DNA from: Sarcocystis neurona
Lineage: Eukaryota; Apicomplexa; Conoidasida; Eucoccidiorida; Sarcocystidae
Length of the DNA: 64,000 bases
NCBI GenBank assembly: GCA_000727475.1
Contig: KL647304.1
Location: 846,272-910,271 of the forward strand
Reading direction: 5' to 3'
Below the pieces are notes generated by a model. It was not told where the DNA came from. It saw nothing but the letters and a program-made list of their open reading frames with translations, and searched no databases. Numbering within the stretch: position 1 is the first letter of the stretch; each line of letters begins with the position of its first letter. The translations under genes were made by a program, and so were the position numbers. Of the stretch, positions 24,901-35,944 are shown one piece after another.

Positions 24901-27900
24901 TCTCTCTCTTTGTGTGTCGCCCAGGCGTCTCCCGCAGCATCAGCACCAGCAGCAGCAAAGCTACTCGCGTCAACACACGTTCTTCTGCTCGAAGCGACAC
25001 ATCCTCCCACATATGTCTCTCTTTTTGTCGCTTCCTCTCCGCCGATATATCCATATTATATATATCTACGTAGGCATATATGTGTGTATTTGTATGTACG
25101 TATGTATGGATATGTGTGTATGTATGTCTGTGTGTGTGACAGGGAAGTGCGAGTTTTGCTGCCGTCCCGCGTTCTTCAGTTTCCTGCCGGTGATTTTGGT
25201 GCCTTTGAAGAGAAGGGCGAAGAAGACGGAGAAGGACAAGTCGAGAAAAACCCCGAAGCAAAAGGAAAGGGGAGGTGGAGCCGAGAAACGGATTCTTTTG
25301 CAGAGACACGATTTCGGGGGGCTGGTAAAACGAGTGGTCGGGACGGCGAACGAAGAGAAGGCAGAGGAAGGGGCGGAGAGGGGGCAGCAGACAACGAAAA
25401 TAGCATGTCCACTCAGCAGGCGATGAATTACCCGTATATGCTGCAGCGTCCATCGTCTCCTTTTCTTGTCTCGTGGAAGGCAATGCTCGAAGGCTCGTCG
25501 CTTCTTGACGACGACGAGTGGAATCTGGAGGAAGCAGCAAAACGGGAGACGAGACGGAAAGAAAGATACGAAAGCTGGGAGATGGAGCTGCTGGAGGACG
25601 CCGATTCTGTCGCTATTCTTCGCACTCTGTCGCGGGCCTCTTTTCTCCCCGCTGCTTTGGCGGCTGCGGCGAGAAAAAGGCAGGGGGCCACCACGCTGCA
25701 GACGCTCACCGCTACTACCAACTGCCGCAACCCCGTCGGCTTCTACGCCGCCTGCCCCACGCCACGTGGACAGACATATTCGCAGGTATTGAAAAACGGG
25801 CTCAAACTGTTTCTCGCTACACATACGAGTTGGACTGCAAAAGCAGGAAATTCTTCATATCTTCATGTGCTCTATCTAGCAGAGAAAGACAGATACACAT
25901 ACAGGGCCACTAGGAGACGCCGGGTAATGTCTCTTCCTCACACATGTATACGTATATGTGTGTGCGTGTAGTTTCTAGTCTGCATATCTACCTATATCTG
26001 CATATATATGTATATATTATAGACCAGGACATATCTTTCCCCCACATATATATATGTGTTGATGTACGTATATTCGCCAGTCTACACATCTACCTGTATA
26101 TACATATATACATATATATATGCATCTACAAACATATATATGTACATTATAGGACATATCTTTTCCCCACATATACATATGTGTGTATATGTACATATAT
26201 TCGCTAGTCTATTAGTACCTGTATATACATTTATACACATATATATGCATATATATATATAGTACGTCAGTACATGTTTTTCTCTCAGATATGTATACAC
26301 ATGTGTATATGTACATATGTTTGCCACTTTCTCTCTCTCGCTCTCTCTCTTTGTATGTACATATATATGTGTATATATGTAAATGTGTATATGCACATAC
26401 GTGTATAGATATTAAAATACCTGCATACAGAGAAGATGTATACGTATATGTGTTAGAGAACAGATAAAGATGAAGAACAGAGCCGAATATTGCTGGCCTC
26501 GTGCCTGTTTTTTTTCTCCTCATCTGCTTTGTTTAAAAAGATAGAAAGAGAAAGGGACATACATACGTATATATAGAGAGAGAGAGACTGTCTAGCTGCA
26601 CGATACTCAAGGTCAGTGCATCTCCTCGAAGACGACTCGCTTTCTCCACGTATACCAACACACGTGCCTGCCTATCATACACTACTACGTTACTCATTCT
26701 CGTCGTCTCTATATATATGTAGGGAGGTGTACATATCCATATATATACACATATGGATTTACACGTATATGCGTCACTGGTATATTTCTCCTCTCTCTCT
26801 TTTATACATAGGGAGGTGCACATATATGTATATATATATATATGTATGCAGGGAGGTGTACATCTATATATATATGGGGAGGTGCATATATATATATATA
26901 TGTATATATATGCATCACTGATATATTTTTCGTCTCTCTCTCTCAACATGTGTATATGTATATCATGCTTTCACATACACAAATATACATACATATATAT
27001 ACGTATATATAGAGGGAGACCGTTGTTGTTTTTCTTTTCTTCTTGTGTCTAAGTGTAAATTTCTGTGTGTTCTGAAAGTCGCCTGAGGAGGAAGGACGCG
27101 CGGGATTTTGTGGTTTTTTTTTTGCGCGGATTTACCGGGGTCACTCTCCTCTTGAGAAACTCGCTTGCTTGTCTTTCTTCTTCTTTTTTTCGATATCTGC
27201 ATGGTGGAACTTTTTTATCTCTCGGCGAGTTCACACACTGCGGAAAAGGCGGCTGATTTCTTCTTCTCACTTCTCCCTCTATCTCCCTTTTCTCCTGCAC
27301 CTCACCAAAGTAGCTACGCATATATATGCACGTGTGTTTGTCTCTATATACATATGTGTATCTCTTGTATCTGTCTTCTTTCGCTCATACATATATATAT
27401 GATGTACGGGTGTGTATATCTGTCCATACACATGTACCTGCGTGTGTGTATATATACATATAGGTATATACTGTATATGTGTGCATACGGGTGCCCATGT
27501 ATGTATATATATAATATATGTATATGTATATGTTGTATATGTGTATATCTCTCTGTATACATATATATATAGTATTTGTACGTGTGTGTATGTATGTGTA
27601 TATCTATACCTATATATATATATATATAGGGGTTGAAAAGTATATGTGAGGAGGTGCAACAGGACGGCTGTCATGTCTCAGCGTGAGATTTTTCTCTTTT
27701 TTTGGCGTGCGTGGACACAGTTGTGAGTCATATTCAAAAGGTGTTGGACCAAGCAAAGGTGCAGGCGACAAGAAAATGATATTTGCCGTCCGTCTCGTCT
27801 CCTTCGCACGCGCGCCGCACACTGTCACACACGCTGTGAGAGGGACGCAGCAGCCGCGCGAAACAGAAACAGAAAAAAGACTGCAGATCTTCACACACAT

Positions 27901-30900
27901 ACAAACGCGTCTACATGCGCACATATAGACATATGTAACCGGAAGGACTTCACACCGGTATAGGCGCCTGTACATATGCACATATAGACATTTGTATTCA
28001 TAAATATGTATATATATATTTTTGTATGAGAGAACTCTACGGTGATATAAAAACATCTAGGTACGCGCATATTTTCATATGTTCGTATGGAGATATACGT
28101 ATATATGCATATGCAGCAATTCGAGTGACACAGGTACATACGCGAGCAAGGTCATCCACTCCAGGCAGGCGATGGCGATATCCGAATGTGTATACTAAAC
28201 ATTTGTTTACCGGTGTGGCGTGCGGGGCCGCAACCGCGGGGGGGGGGGGCGCCCCGGCGCGTCTCCTTTTTCTTTCCCGAGTGTTTCCTCCCTCGTTGTC
28301 AGGGCCTCGTCTTTTGTGTGCGCAGGATCGGGAGGTGTACGGCATTGCTGCGTCGATACAGCGGAAAGAAGAGGCTGGCAGCTGCTGGGCAGAGGGCGTC
28401 ACCGTCCTTCCCCGCAAAGAAGCGCTGCTGCTGCTTCTCGCTTTTGCCACCCAGCAGCAAGACATCCATTTCCGCTTATCTGTTGACCCGGAGGATCCAG
28501 ACCTCATCGTTATCACCGAGTAAGTATATCATTTCCACCATCTTCTTCCTCATCCCCTCCCTCCCGCGGCCTCTCTGTATATGTGCGTCTGTGAAGAAAT
28601 GAATGCGTTCCTTTCCTTCACTTTTCCTCGCGCGCCACCCTCGGCTATGGAAGGGTCTGTCTATCCCTCGATAGTTGACGAAAAATTAAACATTTTCTTC
28701 TGCTTTTCTCTCTCAACTCTCTCTCCGTATCTCTGTGTCTCTCTGCTTCTCTCTATCTCTCTACGTCTGTCTATATTTCTCTCTGTCTGTATTTGTGTCT
28801 CGCTGCACCCCTCTCTGTGTGTATATTTGTGCATATATATACATATATATATATCTATATATATATGTTTATGTGCATATGTACATATATGTAACTATAC
28901 ACATATATACATATATATACAGCAATGGGACTACGTAGTTCTGCTCGACGAAAGTTAAGCACTTCGCTGCTAACACGTACTGCGACTGTCCGAGCATCCC
29001 GTTTGTTTAACTTTTCGTGGGGACCAGGATCAGAACAGAGCCAGGTGTGTTTATCGTGTTGGTCGTGAAGAACGAATATCAACTTTTTGACGGAGGGATT
29101 TCCGCAAGACCACTTCTTCGTTCTTCTTTGCCTTTTCTCTTCGCTCGTGGTTTCTTCTCCACTCCTCGCGATGTGTCTCCGCCTTTTCTCTTCCATTCTC
29201 GTTTCGTGTGCCCGGCAGAAGACGTCGACGTTTCTCCTTGAGTTTGCCCGTCCCCACCGGGTCTTCGTTAAACGTGTCTGCTGCTCCTTTCTCTTGTCTT
29301 TCTTGTTTTTCCTTTTGCTGGCACCTCGCCAAATAACGGAAAAGCATCGCTTTCTCTAGGCGCGATTCAGGCGCCTCTGGGGCTGCTGCACACAACGCTG
29401 TCTGCAGTATTCGCTCGCCTTTTCCTACTTCGATTTTCTCCCTTCTTCGTCCCTTTCTCCCAGGCTTCGCCGTCTGCGCTTCCTTGCCCGTCTTTCTATC
29501 TCTCTTTACTCGTCGTTGTCTCGCTTCTTCGTTTGCTTCCTCGTGTCACTCTTCCTCCTTCTCCTCTTTTTTGAGTGTCCCCGCCTCGTCTTCTCCCGCT
29601 CGTTCTCTCGCCTTCAGGATGTTCGTATTGTCCACGCCTTTTCTTGCGTCGCTATCTTCCCTGCAGTAGCTTTCTCTGGTTGTTGTCCCTCCTGCTTCTT
29701 CTCTCGCTTTTCTCTCTCTTCCGCAGTGTCTTTTTCTCTGGTGGATGTTTACGTCTGGGGTCGCCGGCGTACGACGACGGCCCGCGGATCACCACCGGGG
29801 ATCTGTGCCGGATGAACAAGTTGAGAGAGGTTCTCTCGAAACTTTTCACTCCTTACGGGCACAAGAAGAAAGAAGCGGCAGCAGGGAACGGAAAAGAAGC
29901 AGCAGCAACAGGAGGAGGAGGACGAGGAGGGGAAGGACGGACAGCGGCAGAGCCTCACGCTGCTGGACGGCGGAGCAGCGACAGGAGCGGCATTGACAGC
30001 GTTCTTGAGAGCTGCAGCAGCAGCCGGTGGTCGTCAACCGACATCAGCAACAGCAGTCGTGAGGGGGAGAAGGTGCGGCGGTGTTCTGTAGAAGCGGCGT
30101 TGAAGGTAGATTCGGAAACTTGCACAAAGAAAGAATACTGCTTCGCCGGTCAGCGTCAGTCGCCCGTGGCAGCAGAAAGCCAAGAGAGGAATTCTGCGAC
30201 TGCTGCTGCTCGTGTTGAGATTACCGAGAACGATCCCGTTGCTCGTGCTGCCGGTGTTTCTGCTGCGGCTTCTGCTGCTGCGCGCGCTGCAGCAGCGAGT
30301 AGGCCACCGCAGCAGCAGCAGCGGCAAACAACATCTGCAGTAGAGGACGAGAAGGAGGAAGAAGAAGAATTTGTCGACTTAGATGAAGACCCAGAGGTTC
30401 GGGCAGCGTTTCTTGAACTACTGCAGCAGTGCAATGGTCAGTGGCCTGCCGACCACGAACTTGCAGCAGGTATGCGAGACAGGTGAAAAAACCTTCGCCG
30501 AGCACAGGGAATACGAGCGTTTCCGCATTGGGGAGAATCAGAAGAGTTTCCTGTGCAAATGGAGGCAGCAACTGCGTTTTAGAAAAATGTAGAGATGGGC
30601 TCAAATCGTGAGAACGATTGCAGATGGAGACGCACATACACACAGGCACAGACGCACAGAGAGACAGATACACACACGGGACACGAGCGCGCGTTGGTTC
30701 CGCGTATGCCGCCGCTGCTGCTGCTGAGGAAATATCTGTGTGCTAAGAGACGGCAGCGTGCGTTTTCGAATGTGTAAGCGGGCGTCTGGCCACGAGTGGT
30801 CGCTTAAAGAAAAAGACAGGAAGCTTCCTTCCCGTGGGACGTAACTCGCAGATCGTAACCGGGGGGATACCCACGCAGACACACAATCTCCACTTGTGAT

Positions 30901-31545
30901 TGTTTGTACACCCACACAGACAGACGATATTCACTTGTGACTGCTTGTAAGTACGACATACGTGCATGGACGACGACTTCATTTTAGATGCCTGCAGTGT
31001 CTTTCCTTGTATCACCGGTGCGCGCACGCTCGTATGTCGAAGTCTTTTGTCTGGGGGGAACAATGGTGTGCGTGAGTGCTGGTAGAAAGTGTTGAACAAG
31101 ACTCGTACACCGGCTTCTTGGCAGGGTAAGGGCTGGAGGGGTTTTTTTGGCGGTTGTTGCTTGTGCTGCAGCGATGCGCAGAATCCAGACAGACCCTGTG
31201 GTCAGGAAGGTGGTCACGTCGGACGTGCAGGCGTTCGAAAGTTTCTCTTCTGCACGGTCGAGGACGTTCGACGCCTTTGAAGGAGACTCTGCCGCGCTGC
31301 TGCCGCCGTTCAATGTCTCAGCTGTTTCCGAATTCATTGTAATGGCTTTTCAAGCTGTACGCCAACGCCGGCTGCTATCGCTGCTGCTCCCGCTGCTGCT
31401 GCTTTTTTTGCGCTCCTCCTTCTTCTATGCGTCTTTGCTCTTATTTGACACAAAAGACTTCACTGTGTCAACAGTAATAGAGTCACCGTGTCCCTCCACG
31501 TGTACCCATTCTGCCGCCGCCTTGTTCTCCCTCTCTTCTCTGTGA
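1036..31545 (+). CDS. DExH/DEAH-box RNA helicase with HA2 domain (giant, about 14 exons)
   Basis: Predicted ATP-dependent RNA helicase of the DEAH/RHA (DHX) family. Joined exons: 1036-4843, 6017-6646, 8844-8916, 9793-10026, 12395-12596, 14089-14289, 15473-15593, 17682-17805, 20588-21118, 24003-24855, 25143-25785, 28326-28519, 29727-30469, 31172-31338 or to a stop at 31545. Every junction is GT/AG and phase-consistent. Motifs: I GETGCGKST (3578), Ia TQPRRLA, II DEVH (3986-3997), III SAT (4220), IV ILVFLPGMGEI and V SNIAESSLTLP (exon 2), VI QRSGRTGR split between exons 3 and 4, HA2 segment GALTDDSEDASITLLGKLL (exon 5). The N-terminal ~800 residues are poly-Q/A. Low-complexity inserts interrupt the core and C-terminal half. 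About 2,840 residues to 31338, far longer than typical DHX proteins. Exon 2 could instead start at 5879, in the same phase. Family certain; orthologue (DHX36/DHX29/YTHDC2-like) not resolved; 3' end uncertain. Confidence 0.88.
1993..2690 (+). repeat. 18-bp coding minisatellite (hexapeptide Q-rich repeat)
   Basis: Tandem 18-bp units with core AGC-YAC-GTG-CAG-CAG-CAG run from the last bases before the gap to about 2690, then grade into longer units containing QQESGQ and QLQKQQ. Differences between copies are mainly TAC/CAC (Tyr/His) and CAG/ACG (Gln/Thr), so the frame is kept. It lies within a larger CAG/AGC-rich tract, about 1250-2850, in exon 1 of the helicase. Confidence 0.9.
2013..2381. other. 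Assembly gap (369 N) inside coding repeat
   Basis: A run of N interrupts exon 1 of the helicase gene. Both flanks are the same 18-bp repeat encoding a Q-S-Y/H-V-Q-Q/T hexapeptide, so the missing sequence is almost certainly more of it. The Q-rich frame is position 1 mod 3 before the gap and 2 mod 3 after it, so 369 bases cannot be the true length if the gene is intact. Confidence 0.95.
4844..5878 (+). repeat. Intron 1: CTG/pyrimidine minisatellite and C/T tract
   Basis: After the GTGAGA donor at 4844, intron 1 holds a tandem array (about 4880-5370) of units mixing CTGCTG, TTCCTGCTGC and TTTCTTTCTCTTCTG. A C/T-rich tract (5520-5880) follows and supplies the polypyrimidine run before the acceptor at 5877-5878. 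A second acceptor at 6015-6016 is in the same phase. The array is open in several frames, but its translation is only L/C/S/F-rich and is unlikely to be protein. Confidence 0.75.
6647..8843 (+). repeat. Intron 2: TATG/GT/TA microsatellites
   Basis: This 2.2-kb intron has a GTAAGC donor at 6647 and a CAACACAG acceptor ending at 8843. It is mostly interrupted TATATG, GTGTAT and (CA)n microsatellite, for example at 6700-7450, 7840-8320 and 8340-8760. A more complex CAG-containing island lies at 7530-7830. No supported exon was seen inside it, although frame-2 sequence stays open for some distance. Confidence 0.75.
8925..9570 (+). repeat. Intron 3: CTGTCTC minisatellite
   Basis: A 650-bp block of short C/T-rich units with regularly placed G (CTGTCTC, GTGTCTC, CTGGTCTC) fills most of the intron between the exons carrying the two halves of helicase motif VI. 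All frames stay open across it only because the repeat lacks stops; it is not coding. It gives a very pyrimidine-biased transcript strand. Confidence 0.85.
10027..12394 (+). repeat. Intron 4: CAG/GCA-rich block and TATG arrays
   Basis: The intron has a GTACGT donor at 10027 and a GGCAG acceptor ending at 12394. It contains an AGC/GCA/AGA-rich block (about 10350-11130) resembling the coding repeats, then TA/TATG/GT microsatellite (11340-11920), then a C/T-rich approach to the acceptor. The CAG-like block reads as A/E/R- or Q/K-rich peptide in several frames, but neither neighbouring exon needs it and no phase-consistent internal exon was found. Confidence 0.65.
12597..14088 (+). repeat. Intron 5: CT tract and CATATACATATGAA repeats
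   Basis: The intron has a GTCAGT donor at 12597 and an acceptor at 14087-14088. It includes microsatellite (12640-12900), a C/T-rich block (13130-13480), and a tandem array of an approximately 20-bp unit based on ACATATACATATGA (about 13555-13960). No supported coding sequence. Confidence 0.75.
14290..17681 (+). repeat. Introns 6 and 7: TATG/GT/CT microsatellites with a 26-bp array
   Basis: These two introns flank the 121-bp exon at 15473-15593. Intron 6 holds TATG/GT and (TA)n runs (14560-15230). Intron 7 holds GT/CT microsatellite from about 15800, including a clean 26-bp tandem unit beginning CCCTCTATGTACGTGTCTGT with starts at 15965, 15991, 16017 and onward, six copies to about 16120. 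TATG/CT repeats continue to about 17480. No further exon is supported. Confidence 0.8.
17806..20587 (+). repeat. Intron 8: microsatellite-rich intron
   Basis: The intron has a GTATTC donor at 17806 and a GCACAG acceptor ending at 20587. It contains TATATG repeats (18190-18540), a stretch of complex sequence (18540-19400) with no phase-compatible exon, a long (TATG)n/(TATC)n array (19440-20110), and a short AT run near 20445. Nothing coding is supported. Confidence 0.7.
21119..24002 (+). repeat. Intron 9: GT/TA arrays, 90-bp minisatellite, C/T block
   Basis: This 2.9-kb intron holds TA/TG microsatellite (21590-21880), three copies of a roughly 90-106-bp unit starting at 22093, 22199 and 22289, C/T-rich sequence (22780-23030), and GT/CT microsatellite (23600-23990). 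The unit contains AGACAACCAGCTACGTGTC, then a TA run, then GGGAGAGCC and an AGAG run. The acceptor at 24001-24002 was chosen because it restores phase. Confidence 0.75.
25786..28325 (+). repeat. Intron 11: TATG/TA arrays
   Basis: The intron has a GTATTG donor at 25786 and a TGCGCAG acceptor ending at 28325. Blocks at 25930-26450, 26550-27020 and 27310-27640 are TA/TATG/GT microsatellite, with complex but non-coding-looking sequence between and after them, including a 10-G run near 28240. Microsatellite also occupies 28700-28920 of the following intron (28520-29726), whose acceptor CCGCAG precedes exon 13. Confidence 0.7.
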
Positions 31546-32389
31546 CTGTCTGCCACCCGTGTGTTTGTCTATACACACGCTACTTCTACAGCTATGTGTG
31601 TATGTGTGTGGGGCTGAGCGCTCCGTTAGCCGTCGCGCCCCGCATGGGGACAGAGAATCGCAGAACTATTTGCCAGTCTGGCTGTGTTTATAGAGAGTTC
31701 ACATCTTCTACCTCACACACCGGACACCCGTACACCCGAACAGAAATTTGTGTGTGTATTTACAAATGTCTGTATCGACATTGATGCATGTGTATGTCTG
31801 GATGTGTGCGTAGAGACGGGACGACGGTGCATTTTCGCCTGCATGGCGTGGCCGCCGCCTTGTGCAGTTCGTTGCAAATTGATTTCGCCACACGCTCAGT
31901 TTCGTAAATTTCCGCGTGTATGTGTGCGCGTGTGTGTGGCTGTGGGTGCGTGGCGGCTGACTCGCGGGTGTTGGATATCCCCGCGTTTGTGTGCGAAGAC
32001 TCACGGCTCTGTTTTCTAAATTCGTTTTGCGTCGCGTTCGATACTTGACGTGGAGTTCGCTTCAGAAGAGAATTGGAGGTTGCCTGCGGCCCCGTGCTGT
32101 TGGTGGTGCCACACACCACTTCACCCAAGTGTGTTTGGTATATAATAACGTAATTACAAGTGTGGGCGTATAATGACGTAATTACACGCGTATTGACGGC
32201 TGCTTACGCGGGTGGGCACACGCACGTCTGCGTGTATCCATCCACAGGCAGTTGGCAGTGTACGCAGCAGCCTGCCAAAAGTGCCGCTGTCCCTACACGG
32301 ACTGGCGGAGGAACCGTGGGAAGATGGCGACTGCCTGCACAAGTGCGTCTGCGGCTGCGTACATCTGTACAATTCTGCCGATGTGTATA

Positions 32390-32500
32390 GATGTGTCTAG
32401 CCGTGCGTGTGTGTGTGTGTATATGTGGGTGTGTATGTGTATGTGTGTGTGTATGTGTGTATGTATGTATGTATGAATGTATGTATGTATGTCTCTGCGT
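32390..32500. repeat. GT/ATGT microsatellite
   Basis: A short GTGTAT/ATGT run marks about the last typical microsatellite before the repeat-poor block that begins near 32.6 kb. Confidence 0.8.
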
Positions 32501-32605
32501 ATACGCTGCACCGCAGGCGGGCGCGCGGGGCGCCAGGTGTATCTCTTTATGTGAATGTGTACCCTTGTCTCTTTCTTTTCTGACGCGTGCGCTCACGCTG
32601 TTCAG

Positions 32606-34206
32606 ACTTCGCGCCGCGCTGCAGCATCTCGCCGGTCGCTGCAACTGACCCCAGAGGCGTGTGTGTTGCCGCAAAGGAACCAGCACGCAGGAGAGCCGCT
32701 TATCCAGGGCCCGCCGGCAGGGAGGCTTCGGAAATCGAATCCAGGGAGAGTGCCGCTTCGGCGACCGCATGCAAGGAGGCCGCTGCGTGGTCAGCAGTTG
32801 AAACGGGCGGTAGCGCTGCTGAAGAGGAAGGGTGAACGGAATGTTCCTCGGGCGGAGAAACTGCACGCAGGGCAGGAGCCACGTCTGGGTTTAAACCATA
32901 GACAGGGGTTAAGGAAAGAAGGCAAGCAGCATGTACCTTCCGGCCGGAAGGTCGGTCATCGGCATTCAACGGGAAACCTTGGCGGCAGCAGGGCTGCTGC
33001 TGCTGAAAGAGAAGGGATAAGAGGCAGTGCTGCAGCAGCAGCCGGTCGAACGCGACAGCACGAAGGCGGCTCCCAGGGGAGACGGATTAGAATTCCTGCT
33101 CGCAGGAGTTTCCCAAGCGACCACCCTCCTCCCCGAAACACGACCAGCCTTAAATGCAGAGTTCAGCGGTAATACGCTGCAGTTAATAAGAGGTCACAAG
33201 AAACAATCCGCTTCCATCGTGTAGTCGCTTGCATGTAATAGATGCCTGCTGTGCTTATGGAGGGGCTTCACTCTACATGTGCGAACTATTCATAGTCTGC
33301 GGACATAGATTACATTTAAAAAATTATACGTCCCGTGAACGTGTACAATTTATGAAAATATATATGAATCAGTTACCCGCCGGACGTGTGCCTTTACGAG
33401 TGCAAGCGCAGCGGCGTCAGAGGCTGCTAGGGCTGCGCGACATCTCTTTCTAGTGTGCGTACACGTAGTTGTAGACACACAAATGAGCAGATGTTCGTGA
33501 ATGTATGCTGGTGGGTAGAGTTGGTACAACTGAGCAGCTCTTCTCTGTGAATGGGGGAATGCAGCGAATTGCTGACTGACTGTTAGAGTGGTGTGTCGAC
33601 GGTGCACTTTTCTTCAGGAAGGCAAGAAGAAGAACACAGGCAGCGTGTGCAACAAGTACTCGTGCCGTCCTGCGTAGTCCTCTGGCACTCAGGTACTAGA
33701 CTAGGATTTGTTTTGAGCAGACGGATGGAGGACGAACCGGAGCTGTGGCGCTTCTGCTGGCTACAGATGGCTCCGACTAATGTTGTTTTGTCCTGACACT
33801 CCCTCGGCAGCAGGGGACATTACTTGAGGCTCTCTTTGCTATTGCTAAAGACCAACAGTGGGGGCGTACCGTGCCATCTTCTGTGTCTGTATGCCTGTCT
33901 CTATGCCGGTCGGCCCTTCTGCTAGCATTCATCTTCCCGTGAATATGTGTGTGTTGTCTCCGTGTAGCCAGTCCGTGGATATTACGTAGGTTTTGCTAAG
34001 CGTATGGTGACCAATCCACTAATTTGCGTTTTTAAGTCTGTGTGGATGGGTGCTTTATTTTCAGGCTGCTAGCGCAGCCCGTGTCTGGCGGAGGGGCACT
34101 CGGAAGGGATAGGCTCCTGCGGAGGACGCCGGTAGGTCCCCCTTTGCTGTCGCAGCGGCAAGCGTTCCAGGCATACAAAAGACGGCTTGCAAAGAAGGGG
34201 GAGTAA
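32606..34206 (+). CDS. Candidate 3' exons of the helicase gene (basic C-terminal extension)
   Basis: Three open segments form a phase-consistent chain: 32606-33168, 33618-33692 and 34065-34206, ending in TAA. If the exon starting at 31172 is cut at the GTAATG donor at 31339 (phase 0), they join to the helicase and add about 259 residues rich in Arg and Lys, ending in RQAFQAYKRRLAKKGE. Against this, a competing route also fits in phase: 32248-32342, then 32606 read in another frame to a stop at 32648. No domain is recognisable. The sequence could be a separate gene. Confidence 0.35.
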
Positions 34207-34316
34207 ATGGCTTCAAATTTTTTCTCCACAGTGCCCACTGTTAGACTTGGAACTTGCGCTAGCTCCTGGCAATCATGCGTGTGCGTTCGCTTCTCGTCGT
34301 TAGCGTCCTTTCACAG

Positions 34317-34594
34317 TGGAGCGCCACTTTTTGTGCCGCCTCCCTAATGACCCGACCAACTCTGAGAGATGTATGAGTTTCTCCACGAAATTTTCTTCGC
34401 CAGTTGTCAGCCGCACCCCGAAGAGCGTAGCTGTGCCACCCGGAAACGCTTCTATACTCCGCACGCAGTGCAATAGTTTGAAAGAACAGCCGGCTCTCGG
34501 GCAGCCCAGTACAGCCCCAGCGTCAACAGCTCAATTCTATGAGTTGAAGGCGAACAAGCGTATGAGGGAAAGTCACCAAAGAACACGGCGGAAT
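34317..34594 (+). other. Uncertain exon, Ser/Pro-rich, unknown
   Basis: An open segment of 92 codons follows a CTTTCACAG acceptor-like site and ends in TAA. It has an internal ATG at 34371. The product would be Ser/Pro/Ala-rich with a basic tail. A second overlapping frame starting at ATG 34275 begins like a signal peptide (MRVRSLLVVSVLSQ) but stops after 33 codons. No partner exon was found. From 34595 to 35618 I see nothing convincing beyond a short GT microsatellite at 34640-34690. Confidence 0.2.
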
Positions 34595-35618
34595 TAATCA
34601 TTTCTGTATCGTTTGTAGAACACTCGTGTGTATCTAGGTGTACGTGTGTGTATATGTATGTGTATGTGTATGTGAGAATGTATGTGTACACATGTGCGAC
34701 TTGAGGCAAGGTATTGAAGCCCGCCTGAATGTTTTCCTTTCCCAGACCAGGGCGATATCGAGTTGTACGCAGTTTTTCGTAGAGAAACCTGCGTGTGGCA
34801 GGTTAGGATGTCAAATATTTTGCAGAATCTAAGCTGCAGAGCCGGTCTCCAACCAGCGCCGTCTCTCCAGCATTGCTGTTACTTGTTTCTTTTCCATGTG
34901 CACAAGGAATTGCATTTGTTGGCAATTAGTTTGACTGCTGGAACTCTGGGGGTGCTCCTGTCGGTATGCGTTTGTCGAGTGGTGATCCAAACACAGTGAT
35001 ACTGTACTGTTGAACACTTTGTCAACTACGTGAACACATGTGGCGGTAAAAACAGTTTACAGAGACGCTAAGCGCTCTCTTTAGTAAGTTGTGCAGCGTG
35101 TTGCGTGTGTATGTACGAGCGTGAGAGTGTGCACCGTGTACATCCAGTGTACACAATTATCACCGTCGGGTATAACGCGCAGTATTTGCGGCGTCTTGTT
35201 CTGATGCGCGTTTGTTCAAAAGCAATAGAGACGGACCGGCGGCATGATGATGCGGTCCGCCTTGAGAGAGGTACAGAAATGTTAAAGCAGGATTCAGCGT
35301 ATTCAAGGCACCCCGAACGAAAGCAGCAGCCTTAGTGTAGGTTGTACTAGCGTTGAAAGTATTCACTCGATCCCGTTGATTGCTCCGTGGTGGATATGCA
35401 GAGATGTTCGCGTGTGTCTGCCCTACATTCCTACATTTCAAGAGATGTAGAATATGAATCTTGGGAATCAAAGTTGATAGTCTAGCACTTCGTGCCGCGG
35501 GCACACCGCTTTCACACCTTGTGGCACGTAGTGTGCGTCTGTAATTCCACGTGCCTACTGCGGAGCAAAATCCGTACGAAAAAGGGCACTACTTATCTGT
35601 GTAACAGCGCTCCCGGTA

Positions 35619-35758
35619 CTACAGAGCCGACTCCATTTTGGCCCAGTCCACAGCCGACTCACGCTGCAGTTCCCGCGCGTGCTCTTCAGCGCCACCAGAC
35701 TGTTGCGTCTCACACGTCGAAACTGCCGGCTTAGGGGACTTGCTGTCACTGACAAATT
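35619..35758 (-). other. Candidate exon downstream of RING gene
   Basis: On the minus strand a strong acceptor (CTTTCCTGTTTGCTGCAG) precedes an open segment ending in a stop at 35619, reading as a Ser/Glu-rich tail with ELQRESAVDWAKMESAL. It requires a phase-1 upstream exon, which the RING gene's coiled-coil exon does not provide. It may be an alternative 3' exon or belong to an unseen gene. Confidence 0.25.
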
Positions 35759-35944
35759 CTGCAGCAAACAGGAAAGAGCGTACGCGCACGCATGTGTTAC
35801 GAGTACGTATACCCATTCAAAGTACGAAGCTTCGTGCGCAGCTGGTGACCCACCGGAGAGTCGTTTTTTCTTGCTTTCACCGGATTTTCTGGCTTGCTGG
35901 GAGGAAAAGGGGTGAAGGGCGCAGCTGAAGATACGATGAAGTGG

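Noticed and set aside
24925..25069. Short exon after the CGCCCAG acceptor in intron 10
   Set aside because: Phase fits the preceding exon, but the sequence then runs into microsatellite and cannot join 25143 in phase. Direct joining of 24855 to 25143 is clean.
30470..30486. Helicase stop codon at 30484-30486
   Set aside because: A GTATGC donor at 30470 joins in phase to the well-formed exon at 31172, so this stop is probably intronic.
32700..33141. Minus-strand Ala/Ser-rich ORFs
   Set aside because: Antisense of the candidate basic C-terminal helicase exon, with no splice partners.
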